Source: Periplaneta americana (lineage: Eukaryota; Arthropoda; Insecta; Blattodea; Blattidae). Taken from it: 64,000 nucleotides of DNA. The stretch's first letter is position 1, and each line of letters begins with the position of its first letter. Below the pieces are notes generated by a model. The model saw only the letters and a program-made list of their open reading frames with translations. It searched no databases and was not told the origin of the DNA. Both the position numbers and the translations under genes were made by a program. Positions 44,716 through 56,659 of this stretch are shown one piece after another. The stretch spans positions 193,881,627 through 193,945,626 of the forward strand of contig NC_091120.1 of assembly GCF_040183065.1 (NCBI RefSeq). The letters run 5' to 3'.

Positions 44716-45378
44716 GTATATACAAGAGCTGTTTTTAAAGTAAGGACCATTTTGCAATAAAACATTAACTACGAAATATTTTGGGCACTTTATTTTTTCT
44801 CAGATTTAGCTACTTTTCTATGTAGTTGCCGTTGTTATTGAAAAATTTGTCATACCATGAGACAAGTTTCTGTAGACTCTCCCCATAGAAGCCCCCATTC
44901 CTGGACCGCTGTTTTCACTTCGTCATCGGTGTTGAAATCCTTGCCAGCGAGGAACCTCTTGAGATGGAGAAAGACGTGGTAGTCTATTGATGCCAAGTCT
45001 GGACTGTATGGGGGAGCTGATTCACTTGCTGCCATCCAAAAGATTCGACTGGAGCTTGCATTGAAGTAGCAGTATGGGGTCTTGCGTTGTTATGAAGCAA
45101 AAGAACACTGCTGACAGCAAGCATTTCAACACCGACGATGAAGTGAAAATAACAGTCCAGGAATGGTTATCATCTCAAGCGGCAGATTTCTATAAGAAGA
45201 AACTTGTCTCCTGCTATGACTTGGTGGTGTTTGGGTAAAGGGAGATGTCATAAAAATGAGTTTTGACATAAATGGAAATAAACTGCAGACTCTTATTGCA
45301 AGTAATTTTCTACATAAATAAAACACATCAAATGCTAGTATTATTTTGATTTTTGAACATCACCTTGTAGAATTTAAC
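44716..45378. mobile_element. mariner transposase remnants in opposite orientations
   Basis: On minus (45035-44850): PPYSPDLASIDYHVFLHLKR then FLAGKDFNTDDEVKTAVQEW, the region of the third catalytic Asp of mariner transposases. On plus (45121-45230): HFNTDDEVKITVQEWLSSQA then FYKKKLVSCYD, the C-terminus of a second copy. Left terminal sequence aaggaccattttgcaataaa is answered by ttattgcaaaatggtcctaa at 46071. Confidence 0.8.
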
Positions 45379-45386
45379 CTATGTAA

Positions 45387-45892
45387 ATAATTGATTAAAT
45401 GGCGATCTTACTTGTGTTAATTACGTAAGCATGTGCGGCTTACAGCTGTTTCGGTGCTATTCACACCATCTTCAGAGCGTACTAGATCTCGGCGCTATCT
45501 CAACTTCGCTGCCTGTTGTGTGGGTGCGTTCAGTGTGATGAAGAGTTGTGTCAAATAGTGTGTGTGAATAATTTCAAGGGAAAAAATGTTCCGGGGCCGG
45601 GTATCGATCCCGGGACCTCTGGTTGAACGTACCAGCGCTCTGCCAACTGAGCTACCAGGGAACTCCACCCGACACCGTCTCAACTTTTCCCTTTATATCC
45701 ACACAACTCGCGTGGGCTGACGAAACTCCAGAGACCCTCATCGGAACAATTTTTCCCTTGAAATTATTCAAATCTGCTTTACAGGAAGCTTTACCTGAAA
45801 GACTAGATTTGTAAATAAGTGTGTGTGTTCTGAAATTGATTATTTATATTCAAGTGTTAAAAGTAGTGTACGAAAAATTCAACATGGATTAA
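45387..45892 (-). mobile_element. Penelope-like insertion in mariner, with nested SINE
   Basis: Bears the family ends (attgattaaatggcgatctt; ttatattcaagtgttaaaag) and is flanked by a 10-base duplication ttaacctatg. Only the terminal arms remain, with no coding domain. Confidence 0.78.
45567..45817 (-). mobile_element. tRNA-headed insertion with inverted flanks
   Basis: Minus-strand tRNA-like part: tggtagctcagttggcagag and gtcccgggatcgatacccgg. Unusually, aataatttcaagggaaaaa at the left pairs with tttttcccttgaaattatt at 45750-45768 (about 27 bases with one mismatch). A 10-base duplication agtgtgtgtg flanks the whole insert. Confidence 0.8.
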
Positions 45893-46105
45893 CCTATGCA
45901 TTCACCTGGAGAACAAAACTTCATTTGCACAAAAAATGACAACCCCCTTTACTTGAACACCATCAAAATGTTGCAGTAACAATGACAACTACATAGCAAA
46001 GTAGCTAAATGTATGTAGTGTCTGAGAAAAAAATAAAATACTCAAAGTGTTTTGTAGGTTATGTTTTATTGCAAAATGGTCCTAACTTTAAAAGTAACCC
46101 TTGTA
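45893..46105 (+). mobile_element. mariner 3' terminal segment
   Basis: The sequence from cccctttacttgaacaccat to the terminus taactttaaaagtaaccctt is the inverted counterpart of 44716-44900. It is the outer end of the interrupted mariner pair. Confidence 0.7.
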
Positions 46106-47214
46106 CCTGCATTACTGCCAATACGAAAAAGTAAATTTATGGAACAGGAAAGTGAGGTAATTATCATTTAGTTCATTCACTGGAAGATAATAAAATGGGT
46201 TCTGCTATTTGTGTAAATTGTCAAGACGAAGTTAAAATGTTATTTGGACTATTTTCGTATTTATCTCATGGAACAGTATATTCAATTAATCTAGACTAAC
46301 TTAATAAACCCATCCCATCGTAATATAACGTGAGAAAGAGGTTTTATTTATAAAAGAATAATCCATAGCAACCAAAGCGATATCTTAGTTTCTAAAAATA
46401 ATAGTCTCTATATTGACTTCTTACTTTCATGAGGAATGTAAGATGAAACCCAAATTCTTGAATTAGTATATTATGCAGATATCACCATTCTCTTTAGATT
46501 AAATAGACTATACTGTAAGTGTAAAATACGTATAAAATTTAATGGGCTAAGATAGACTGCAAAGAATTGTAGATTGCATTTTGAAATAGGATAGACCACA
46601 GTGCAGGGAGAAAAGTTGTTCTGTCTCTCATCTGGTGTAATTGATAAGTTATTTAACATAAGTGAGCCAAATCTTGCCATTTGACATGCATTTGAACTAC
46701 GTTTCATATGGTAATTTACTGTGATAAACTGAACAGGTGCTACGAGAAGATGTGCTGTTGAGTTTCAAACACAAAATACATACATATAAACTTATTTGTT
46801 TATTTACTTGCAGCCTCATTTCCTATGAAGTCTGTATCTCAAGGTATTTCCATTCCAAAAAGTTTTTGAATGAATGAATGAGGATAATTATATATCAGTG
46901 AATAAATTAATTAATCAGTTAATATTGCAATGGTAAGGACACAATATTTCCAGATAATATCCTCAGTATTGCTGTATGTGGTAATTTATATGCCAATCTT
47001 TTGGTACTGATGCATCTCCTTCCATCGCTGTCTTCTTCACTGTCAGTTCTTCCAAAGGTTGTTTTCCTTTCCATTCCTCAGAGTGAATGTGTAAACTTAA
47101 AAAATCATAGTCACAATCACAACAAAACTCCCAACAACATCACTATTATTGGCATCACAATCAAATGATTACAACAAAAGATTAAAATTATCACCATCAC
47201 AATATACTCAGATG
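46106..47214. other. Unassigned sequence
   Basis: No coding or repeat feature recognised, except that the last 110 bases begin to resemble the cacaa-rich array that follows. Confidence 0.45.
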
Positions 47215-47515
47215 TTCAACGCCTAACAACTGTGGAAATGAGATTTCTAAGGAGGACTGCCGGCTACAGCTTGCTTGACCACAAAAGGAATGAACTAATT
47301 ACAAAAGAATTGAAAATTACACCTATTTATGAACATCTCAACCACTATAGACAAAAATGGCTTAACCATGTCAATAAGATGGATTGTTCCAGACTCCCAA
47401 GACAAATTCTCCGCTATATACCACATGGAAGACGATCTTTGGGACACCCCCGGAAAAGATGGACGGAGACCGTAACAGGCCACTAGGCCTAATATCTACA
47501 AAGGACGATGATGAT
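47215..47515 (+). mobile_element. RTE-type LINE C-terminus
   Basis: Encodes MRFLRRTAGYSLLDHKRNEL, ITPIYEHLNHYRQKWLNHVN and RYIPHGRRSLGHPRKRWTET, the typical last residues of RTE LINE proteins, and ends in a gatgatgatg tail. Confidence 0.82.
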
Positions 47516-47707
47516 GACCATCACAATATATACTCCAGCCATCACTATAACAATAACTGCAATCACCATAAAACATACAAATGTCACTATCACAACAAAT
47601 GTTAAACAGCCATAAGAAAACTTACAGCAATCACTGTCACAAAAAAGCATTACCATTACAATCATAATTAATCATAAGTCATGACCATCACAACAAAACG
47701 CACAACC

Positions 47708-47744
<37 letters not shown>

Positions 47745-47862
47745 TAATAATAATACATTACGACAATACCGGTACCTATAATTTATAACTATCACCAGCA
47801 CAACAAAACCTTTAATCATCACAATAAAAACGACATTTATCATCACAACAAAAACTACAATT

Positions 47863-48680
47863 ATTACTTACTTACTTACAAATGGCTTTTAAGGAACCCG
47901 AAGGTTCATTGCCGCCCTCACATAAGCCCGCCAGCGGTCCCTATCCTGAGCAAGATTAATCCAGTCTCTATCATCATACCCCACCTCCCTCAAATCCATT
48001 TTAATATTATCCTCCCATCTACGTCTCGGCCTCCCTAAAGGTCTTTTTCCCTCCGGTCTCCCAATTAACACTCTATATGCATTTCTGGATTCGCCCATAC
48101 GTGCTACATGCCCTGCCCATCTCAAACGTCTGGATTTAATGTTCCTAATTATGTCAGGTGAAGAATACAATGCGTCCAGTTCTGTGTTGTGTAACTTTCT
48201 CCATTCTCCTGTAACTTCATCCCGCTTAGCCCCAAATATTTTCCTAAGCACCTTATTCTCAAACACCCTGAACCTATGTTCCTCTCTCAGAGTGAGAGTC
48301 CAAGTTTCACAACCATACAGAAGAACCGGTAATATAACTGTTTTATAAATTCTAACTTTCAGATTTTTGGACAGCAGACTGGATGATAAGAGCTTCTCAA
48401 CCGAATAATAACACGCATTTCCTATATTTATTCTGCGTTTAATTTCCTCCCGAGTGTCATTTTTATTTGTTACTGTTGCTCCAAGATATTTGAATTTTTC
48501 CACCTCTTCGAAGGATAAATCTCCAATTTTTATATTTCCATTTCGTACAATATTCTGGTCACGAGACATAATCATATACTTTGTCTTTTCGGGATTTACT
48601 TCCAAACCGATCGCTCTACTTGCTTCAAATAAAATTTCCGTGTTTTCCCTAATCGTTTGTGTATTTTCTCCTATTATCAC
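47863..48680 (-). mobile_element. RTE-like LINE 3' half, best-preserved copy
   Basis: On minus the frame is open from about 48650 to 47889: ASRAIGLEVNPEKTKYMIMS, FKYLGATVTNKNDTREEIKR, LPVLLYGCETWTLTLREEHR, KRPLGRPRRRWEDNIKMDLR, MNLRVP. This covers the end of the reverse transcriptase thumb and the C-terminal domain. The tail is (gtaa)n at 47862-47878. The first 50 or so residues of the open frame come from the flanking repeat array and are not LINE. Confidence 0.85.
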
Positions 48681-49249
48681 AATATAAACCACAATCATTG
48701 CTATTATAACAAAACCTACAACCACTGCTCTCACAACAAAAACTACCGTCACAATAAAAGCTACAATTGTTACTATGACAACGAAACCTACAACCATCAC
48801 CATTACAACAAAAAACTAGTCACTAGCATTGCAATAGAAACTAAAAACCATCATCACTATCACAACAAAGAAACTATCATTATTACAACAAAGTTACAAA
48901 AATCTCCATTCCAGCAAAAATTAATAATCATCACAAAAAAGCATACAACCATAATCATCACAAGAATCACAACCATTGCAACAATAAAAACCAAAACCAT
49001 GGTTATCACATTATAACAAAAAGTAATTACTACCATTGTGACAACAACAGCAATTGCAACGAAACCACAATCACACAACTACTGCTACCACTATAACCAT
49101 CACCACTATCCTCATTTGCACAATTACCCCAATATAAGATAAAACCTACTGTTACAACCACAGAAACCAAAATTACGACCATGGTCACTCCCATCATGAC
49201 TTCCAAACCCTTACCTCCACTCCAATCCCCATACCACCAAGAACACAAT

Positions 49250-49480
49250 TACTATTTTTATCTTTTAACTCATTCAGTCCCTATGAAAGATGGAGCAGTA
49301 GATTCATCAGTAGTGGGATTTTCTAGTCATATGTTCACCAAGGATAATACAAGACTGCCTCTTCACGTAACAAAGTACAAGCCACAAGGACGCCGAAGAA
49401 TTCGTAGACAGCTGAAAAAGGTCAAGTTAGGCCTTATTCATGATGGATGAAGGAGAAGTGTTCAGCAAGGTGCAAGATCA
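49250..49480 (+). mobile_element. Possible decayed LINE C-terminus
   Basis: RLPLHVTKYKPQGRRRIRRQ then LKKV resembles the RTE C-terminal pattern (RLPxxxLxYxPxGRRxxGRP). Short and weak. Confidence 0.35.
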
Positions 49481-50506
49481 CTGCTTGAGGTAATACTATC
49501 GACAGAAAATTTCTGTGGGAAGGAGGTAAATGTTCACTTCTCTTACAGGAAATGAACCCGTGTTCTTCCAATATGTAATGTTTCTTAAAGAAATTAGTGT
49601 TGAAAATTCTAGAACGATAATAAATTCTTTTGCCATATCATTTTTCACCTAAAAACATGTACATAAATTATGTAAATATCTGTTACAGCAGCATAATTTG
49701 TAGTTAAATGATGTGATTAATAAATACAATAGATTTTTTAATTTAAATATTTATTGAAGTAAAATTTATACAGATCAATTTTCACTCTTTATTGAGATAC
49801 ATATCACCTAAGTCAACCTTTAAAAAATTTAAAATTTTATACAATGGGAAAAGTAACAGACATTATTAGAAATAACAGTTGTATTTCTCATTGCATTCAG
49901 CATTCATTCTCTACAAAAAAACATTTGAACAAATATCTAAAATATTTCTCTGTATAAAAATATGTATACTGTATAAATATATCTACTCTTTAATTTATAG
50001 CTACTATTTTAGATTAAATACATATTTACTGTGAAAATAAAAATAAAAGGTATTTAGTCTTAAGCGAAGATTTGTTCTATTCAATATTTTAATAAAATTC
50101 AAAACCTGTGACTAATTTTAAACGAAATGTTAACTGTTTCTAGTGTATTCAGAGTATGACAGTTATTAGACTGAGAATGTCTTGACTGTTGTGGGAATTT
50201 GTACAACAAATTTTGCATAGTAATACTTGTTTGCAGTGACTTAAAATATTTTTGTGCATTAAGTCAGATTCGTTGTTTGCTATTATATTTCAGCTCGACT
50301 AATTTTCGTTGTCAGCCTATTTTTAAGACTTTCGTAGTCAGTTGTGTATTGAAAATAATGACATTTTCATGTATTTTATATAATGTTTTGTTGATAAGCA
50401 TTAGATGCTGAAAGATGACAGTTAAAGATAACATATATTGAATTTAATTCAAAGATATATGAAATTGGTTGCAAAGTTTTGCAAAAATAAGTACGGTAAC
50501 ATGGGA

Positions 50507-50545
<39 letters not shown>

Positions 50546-50846
50546 AAAGAGAGAGAGAGAGCTTCTGATATGCAATGAATCAGAGTTAAGTTCTCATATG
50601 AAATCAGAAAAAATTCTGGATGAAACTGCAATAAGCTTCCAGATTGAAAAGAAAATAGCATAATTGCAGAGAGAAGCATAGCTAATGCAGCTGGAAGGAG
50701 GTGAGTCATTGAATTATTTAAGTACGGTACTCGTATAGTTAATTTCATGATTGTCTTTTAATCTTTTCAGCTTAAGTAGCTGCTGAAGATGTGAATTCCG
50801 TACCACATGCTGGAGAATCTGTTACAGTGCTGAAGTCCATGATGAG
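49481..50846. other. Unassigned sequence with (TA)n and (GA)n runs
   Basis: A 34-base TA run at 50508-50541 is followed by gagagagaga at 50550. Otherwise unremarkable and AT-rich. Confidence 0.6.
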
Positions 50847-53800
50847 GTAAGAGAAAAAGAGCAAGTTGAAATTAGTATTCTTATAATATGAGATATTAGA
50901 TTTTCATGTAAGAGAAAAAGAGCAAGTTTAAATTGATATTTTTGTAATATGAGAGTTTAGATTTTCATATAAGAGAAAAAGAGGAAGTTGAAATTGTTTT
51001 TCTTATAATGTGAGATTTTAGATTTTCATGTAAAAGAAATAGAGCAAGTTTAAATTGATATTCTTGTAATATGAGATTTTAGATTTTCATGTAAGAGAAA
51101 AAGAGGAAGTTGAAATTGTTATTATTATAATATGAGATTTTAGATTTTCATGTAAAAGAAATAGAGCAAGTTTAAATTGATATTCTTGTAATATGAGATT
51201 TTAGATTTTCATGTAAGAGAAAAAGAGCAAGTTGAAATTGTTGTTCTTATAATATGAGATTTTAGTTTTTCATGTAAGAGAAAGAGAGCAAGTTAAAATT
51301 GATATTCTTATAATATGAGATTTTAGTTTTTCATGTAGAAGAGAGAGAGAGCAAGTTTAAATTGCTATTCTTATAATATGAGATTTTAGTTTTTCATGTA
51401 AAAGAAAGAGAGCAAGTTTAAATTGATATTCTTGTAATATGAGATTTTAGATTTTCATGTAAAAGAAAGAGAGCAAGTTTAAATTGATATTCTTGTAATA
51501 TGAGATTTTAGATTTTCATGTAAAAGAAAGCAAGTTTAAATTGATATTCTTATAATATGAGATTTTAGATTTTCATGTAAAAGAAAGAGAGCAAGTTTAA
51601 ATTGATATTCTTGTAATATGAGATTTTAGATTTTCATGTAAGAGAAGAAGAGGAAGTTGAAATTGTTGTTCTTATAATATGAGATTTTAGTTTTTCAATG
51701 AAAAAGAAAGAGAGCAAGTTGAAATTGATATTCTTATAATATGAGATTTTAGTTTTTCATGTAAAAGAAAGAGAGCAAGTTGAAATTGATATTCTTATAA
51801 TGAGATTTTAGATTTTCATGTAAGAGAAAGAGAGCAAATTGAAATTGATATTTTTATAATATGAGATTTTAGATTTTCATGTACGAGAAAAAGAGGAAGT
51901 TGAAATTGTTATTCTTATAATATGAGATTTTAGATATTCATGTAAAAGAAGAGAGCAAGTTTAAATTGATATTTTGTAATATGAGATTTTAGATTTTCAT
52001 GTAAGAGAAAAAGAGCAAGTTTAAATTGTTGTTCTTATAATATGAGATTTTACATTTTCATGTAAAAGAAAGAGAGCAAGTTTAATTTGATATTCTTATA
52101 ATATGAGATTTTAGATTTTCATGTAAAAAAAGAGAGCAAGTTTAAATTTATATTCTTGTAATATGAGATTTTAGATTTTCATGTAAGAGAAAAAGAGCAA
52201 GTTTAATTTGATATTCTTATAATATGAGATTTTAGATTTTCATGTAAAAAAAGAGAGCAAGTTTAAATTGATATTCTTGTAATATGAGATTTTAGATTTT
52301 CATGTAAAAGAAAGAGAGCAAGTTTAAATTGATATTCTTATAATATGAGATTTAAGATTTTCATGTAAAAGAAATAGAGCAAGTTTAAATTGATATTCTT
52401 GTAATATGAGATTTTAGTTTTTCATGTAAGAGAAAAAGAGGAAGTTGAAATTGTTGTTCTTATAATATGAGATTTTAGTTTTACATGTAAAAGAAAGAGA
52501 ACAAGTTTAAATTGATATTCTTATAATATGAGATTTTAGATTTTCATGTAAAAGAAAGAGAGCAAGTTTAAATTGATATTCTTATAATATGAGATTTTAG
52601 ATTTTCATGTAAGAGAAAGAGAGCAAGTTAAAATTGATATTATTATAATATGAGATTTTAGATTTTCATGTAAAAGAAATAGAGCAAGTTTAAATTGATA
52701 TTCTTGTAATATGAGATTTTAGATTTTCATGTAAGAGAAAAAGAGCAAGTTGAAATTGTTGTTCTTATAATATGAGATTTTAGTTTTTCATGTAAGAGAA
52801 AGAGAGCAAGTTAAAATTGATATTCTTATAATATGAGATTTTAGTTTTTCATGTAGAAGAGAGAGAGCAAGTTTAAATTGCTCTTCTTATAATATGAGAT
52901 TTTAGTTTTTCATGTAAGAGAAAGAGAGCAAGTTAAAATTGATATTCTTATAATATGAGATTTTAGTTTTTCATGTAGAAGAAAGAGAGCAAGTTTAAAT
53001 TGATATTCTTATAATATGAGATTTTAGATTTTCATGTAAAAGAAAGAGAGCAAGTTTAAATTGATATTCTTGTAATATGAGATTTTAGATTTTCATGTAA
53101 AAGAAAGCAAGTTTAAATTGATATTCTTATAATATGAGATTTTAGATTTTCATGTAAAAGAAAGAGAGCAAGTTTAAATTGATATTCTTGTAATATGAGA
53201 TTTTAGATTTTCATGTAAGAGAAGAAGAGGAAGTTGAAATTGTTGTTCTTATAATATGAGATTTTAGTTTTTCATGTAAAAGAAATAGAGCAAGTTTAAA
53301 TTGATATTCTTGTAATATGAGATTTTAGATTTTCATGTAAGAGAAAAAAAGGAAGTTGAAATTGTTGTTCTTATAATATGAGATTTTAGTTTTTCATGTA
53401 AGAGAAAGAGAGCAAGTTAAAATTGATATTCTTATAATATGAGATTTTAGTTTTTCATGTAGAAGAGAGAGAGCAAGTTTAAATTGCTCTTCTTATAATA
53501 TGAGATTTTAGTTTTTCATGTAAGAGAAAGAGAGCAAGTTAAAATTGATATTCTTATAATATGAGATTTTAGTTTTTCATGTAGAAGAGAGAGAGCAAGT
53601 TTAAATTGCTCTTCTTATAATATGAGATTTTAGTTTTTCATGTAGAAGAAAGAGAGCAAGTTTAAATTGATATTCTTATAATATGAGATTTTAGTTTTTC
53701 ATGTAAAAGAAAGAGAGCAAGTTGAAATTGATATTCTTATAATGAGATTTTAGATTTTCATGTAAGAGAAAGAGAGCAAATTGAAATTGATATTTTTATA

Positions 53801-54556
53801 ATATGAGATTTTAGATTTTCATGTAAGAGAAAAAGAGGAAGTTGAAATTGTTATTCTTATAATATGAGATTTTAGATATTCATGTAAAAGAAGAGAGCAA
53901 GTTTAAATTGATATTTTGTAATATGAGATTTTAGATTTTCATGTAAGAGAAAAAGAGCAAGTTTAAATTGTTGTTCTTATAATATGAGATTTTACATTTT
54001 CATGTAAAAGAAAGAGAGCAAGTTTAATTTGATATTCTTATAATATGAGATTTTAGATTTTCATGTAAAAAAAGAGAGCAAGTTTAAATTTATATTCTTG
54101 TAATATGAGATTTTAGATTTTCATGTAAGAGAAAAAGAGCAAGTTTAATTTGATATTCTTATAATATGAGATTTTAGATTTTCATGTAAAAAAAGCGAGC
54201 AAGTTTAAATTGATATTCTTGTAATATGAGATTTTAGATTTTCATGTAAAAGAAAGAGAGCAAGTTTAAATTGATATTCTTATAATATGAGATTTTAGAT
54301 TTTCATGTAAAAGAAATAGAGCAAGTTTAAATTGATATTCTTGTAATATGAGATTTTAGTTTTTCATGTAAGAGAAAAAGAGGAAGTTGAAATTGTTGTT
54401 CTTATAATATGAGATTTTAGTTTTTCATGTAAAAGAAAGAGAGCAAGTTTAAATTGATATTCTTGTAATATGAGATTTTAGATTTTCATGTAAGAGAAAG
54501 AGAGCAAGTTAAAATTGATATTTTTATAATACGAGATTTTATAATATGAGATTTAA
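50847..54556. repeat. Satellite array, unit about 61 bp, around 60 copies
   Basis: The unit is atgagattttagattttcat, then gtaagagaaaaagagcaagt, then ttaaattgatattcttataat. Variants alternate (gattttc/gtttttc; ttaaatt/tgaaatt; gatattc/gttgttc), and some units have small deletions, such as aatg for aatatg. Long blocks recur: rare variants at 51791 and 52051 reappear exactly 1942 bases later at 53733 and 53993. No open frame of note. Confidence 0.96.
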
Positions 54557-55784
54557 AATTTTCGTGGTGGTTAGATTTGTGAAGAATAATTTGGTGTTGT
54601 GAACCATGTGTTATATTTATTACCGTGGACAATCAGAACTGTTTACAGTTTCTACCATTGGGATTGTAATAGTCGACAATCTACTCTTTTGAGTTTGTGG
54701 TACTTTTTGAATCACTGTGTGCCTATAGTTTAATTGAAAGAAAAATGATTTGGTGGGAATTTGACCTTCAGGAATATCTTCATTGTCTCACTAAGCTGAA
54801 TTTATATAACAGGTACACACATGCTAGATGGTGAACATAATATAATCTTGTAAGGCAGTGCTAATGCAGGAAAAACTGATTTCGCTAGTCAGAGAAGTCT
54901 ATATGACCTTGATCAAGCATATGTGTACTTACATAAGGTGTTCCACTCGTTATACTTTTCTCAGGATTAAAGTTTTTGCAGATGTCATGACATTTGTGAC
55001 AAATTGACTATTATTGCATTTTAATTCAGAGCACCTCGCTTTCTACTAGCAATGTCATTTCACTGCTTCCCCATTATAGCCATGTTATAGTTCATCGTCT
55101 CTGAATATCTGCTTATAGTTGTGAAAGGGATGTCAGGGTTTGCAGCAAGTGGACCACTCTATGCAGGATGGAAGTAATATAACTGCAGATTTTAACAGCT
55201 TATTCCTTCGATAGAGTCCAACAAAATTTCTAGTACTGTATTAGTCCTAAATGAATACTTTTCTCAGAAAAAAAATAATTTTCCCATAAATGTTAACTAA
55301 TGCAGATTTCTTCGCAATAAAGCCATTAATTCTCTTGCCCTCCCATATTTCTCACATAGTAGATTTAGAAGGAAGGATTGGACATCATTGAAGATGATTC
55401 TGATCCATTTCTTCCTAAAGACTGTGGGCAAAGTGGTGAAGAAATAATTCCAATTTTGTTTAAAGGACAAAAATGTTAAGACTGTTATACTTGATAATTA
55501 CCTTTGTACGATTCTGATTTTTACCCTTACCATTAGAGAAACGTAACGGAAATGATTTAATGCGTTGTAGTTTTTAAATAAAATGGATGGTTTTCTTGCA
55601 AATTAAAATTATTACCATGTACCGTTATTTCCTGCCATTAGGAAGTGTCGTAACCCTACTACAGTGACTAAGGGATGAAATGCTCCTATTAAGATCTATA
55701 GTCCCGTCGCACTAATTTCCGGCAGCCAATCGCATTGCAGGTCGGCTACATTTAAACGTGTGCGTCTTGTGATTTGCTTATGAA
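54557..55784. other. Unassigned sequence
   Basis: No feature recognised. A short acidic frame near 55395 (IEDDSDPFLPKDCGQSGEEI) has no identifiable family. Confidence 0.4.
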
Positions 55785-56070
55785 GACGATATTCATTTCC
55801 TAAGGCTCGATAAATACTTAATATAATCGCCCGCCATTTTGGCTCTTTCGTCGGCGTTGGCAGAAAGCACATGAAGACGTTATTTGCCGCTCAATTATTT
55901 GCTGAATTACAGTGCGTTGGATTTATCATCATAAGAGCTACGACATGATAATGTTTAACAGTGTGTCAAATAGATTCCTCGTATGGTAGCTCGACAACGA
56001 AAGAACAAAAATGGCGAACGATACTACCTACCTAGACTTTATAGAGCCTTCACTTCCTAAGACGTAAGCA
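55785..56070. mobile_element. Foldback MITE near the Ly6 gene 3' end
   Basis: cgccattttggctctttcgt at about 55832 is answered inverted near 55995-56020 (acgaaagaacaaaaatggcg). The outer arms also pair (aaggctc, tataaa). Noncoding. Confidence 0.55.
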
Positions 56071-56230
56071 AAGAGAAGGAGTCACTCCAGGAAGAACAGC
56101 GTCGCGACTTTAGTTCGTTTGTGTATTCATGGATGAGCTGGTGATGCGCTGTTGCCAAACTACACAGACTGTCTAATTTTCTAATAAATTAATCATGCAC
56201 TTGACAATATGAAACGCATAACAGGTTTTT

Positions 56231-56240
56231 TTTATTTATT
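56231..56240 (-). promoter_or_regulatory. Polyadenylation signals of the Ly6 gene
   Basis: Two overlapping AATAAA hexamers on the minus strand, about 110 bases past the TAA of the Ly6 gene. No other AATAAA lies nearer on that strand. Confidence 0.6.
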
Positions 56241-56349
56241 TTAATGTATTCTATTATCCCTTTCAATTTGCACAGTTATATTACTTCCACGCTGTATATA
56301 GCTCAGCCTTAAAGGTGTATAGGCAGTGCTTTCATATTTTCCTTAAATG

Positions 56350-56552
56350 TTATCCTATGACTCTTTGTAATATTATTGCAAATACGAAGAGGACTGCTGC
56401 TACAGTGTTGATAGAGGGTGATGCATTACAGAGGTCTCCCTGGCAGAAACACATGTAGACTTTCCTGTGGTTCCATGTGATGTAGTCACATCTTTCCTCA
56501 TTGTCTGATGGACCTCGCTGCAAACACATACGCTGAGTTGCAACTCCATATT
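56350..56552 (-). CDS. Ly6/uPAR-domain protein, last coding exon
   Basis: Read on the minus strand, an acceptor tttctttcag|AATATG at 56552 opens 66 codons and a TAA at 56350-56352. It encodes EYGVATQRMC, CDYITW, KVYMCFCQGDLCN and then about 20 hydrophobic residues (TVAAVLFVFAIILQRVIG). The CxC...CN ending is the hallmark of the three-finger Ly6 fold. The hydrophobic C-terminus right after it suggests GPI-anchor processing near the Asn/Ala/Ser residues. Two overlapping AATAAA signals lie about 110 bases downstream (56231-56240, minus). Insect relatives (quiver/sleepless, boudin, crooked types) act at the cell surface in channel modulation or septate-junction assembly; which subgroup this belongs to is not settled here. 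Confidence 0.88.
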
Positions 56553-56659
56553 CTGAAAGAAAAAGTTAATAAATTTTATAGTAACAGTATTAACAACAGC
56601 AATTCTGTAGCCAAATTTTTTCTGGTAATTTTCGATTTTCCAAAAATAATTGGTATTAA

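Larger units (their letters stand above)
47100..49140. repeat. Degenerate atcacaacaaaa array, interrupted by LINEs
   Basis: Blocks at about 47100-47230, 47516-47860 and 48680-49140 consist of loose repeats of roughly 15-25 bases around accatcacaacaaaaact. They are too diverged for a fixed period by eye. A (AAT)n run lies at 47708-47756. Confidence 0.65.

Noticed and set aside
54557-55784. Possible piggyBac-like acidic N-terminus near 55395
   Set aside because: Only about 30 residues and no further transposase motifs or TTAA-bordered ends.
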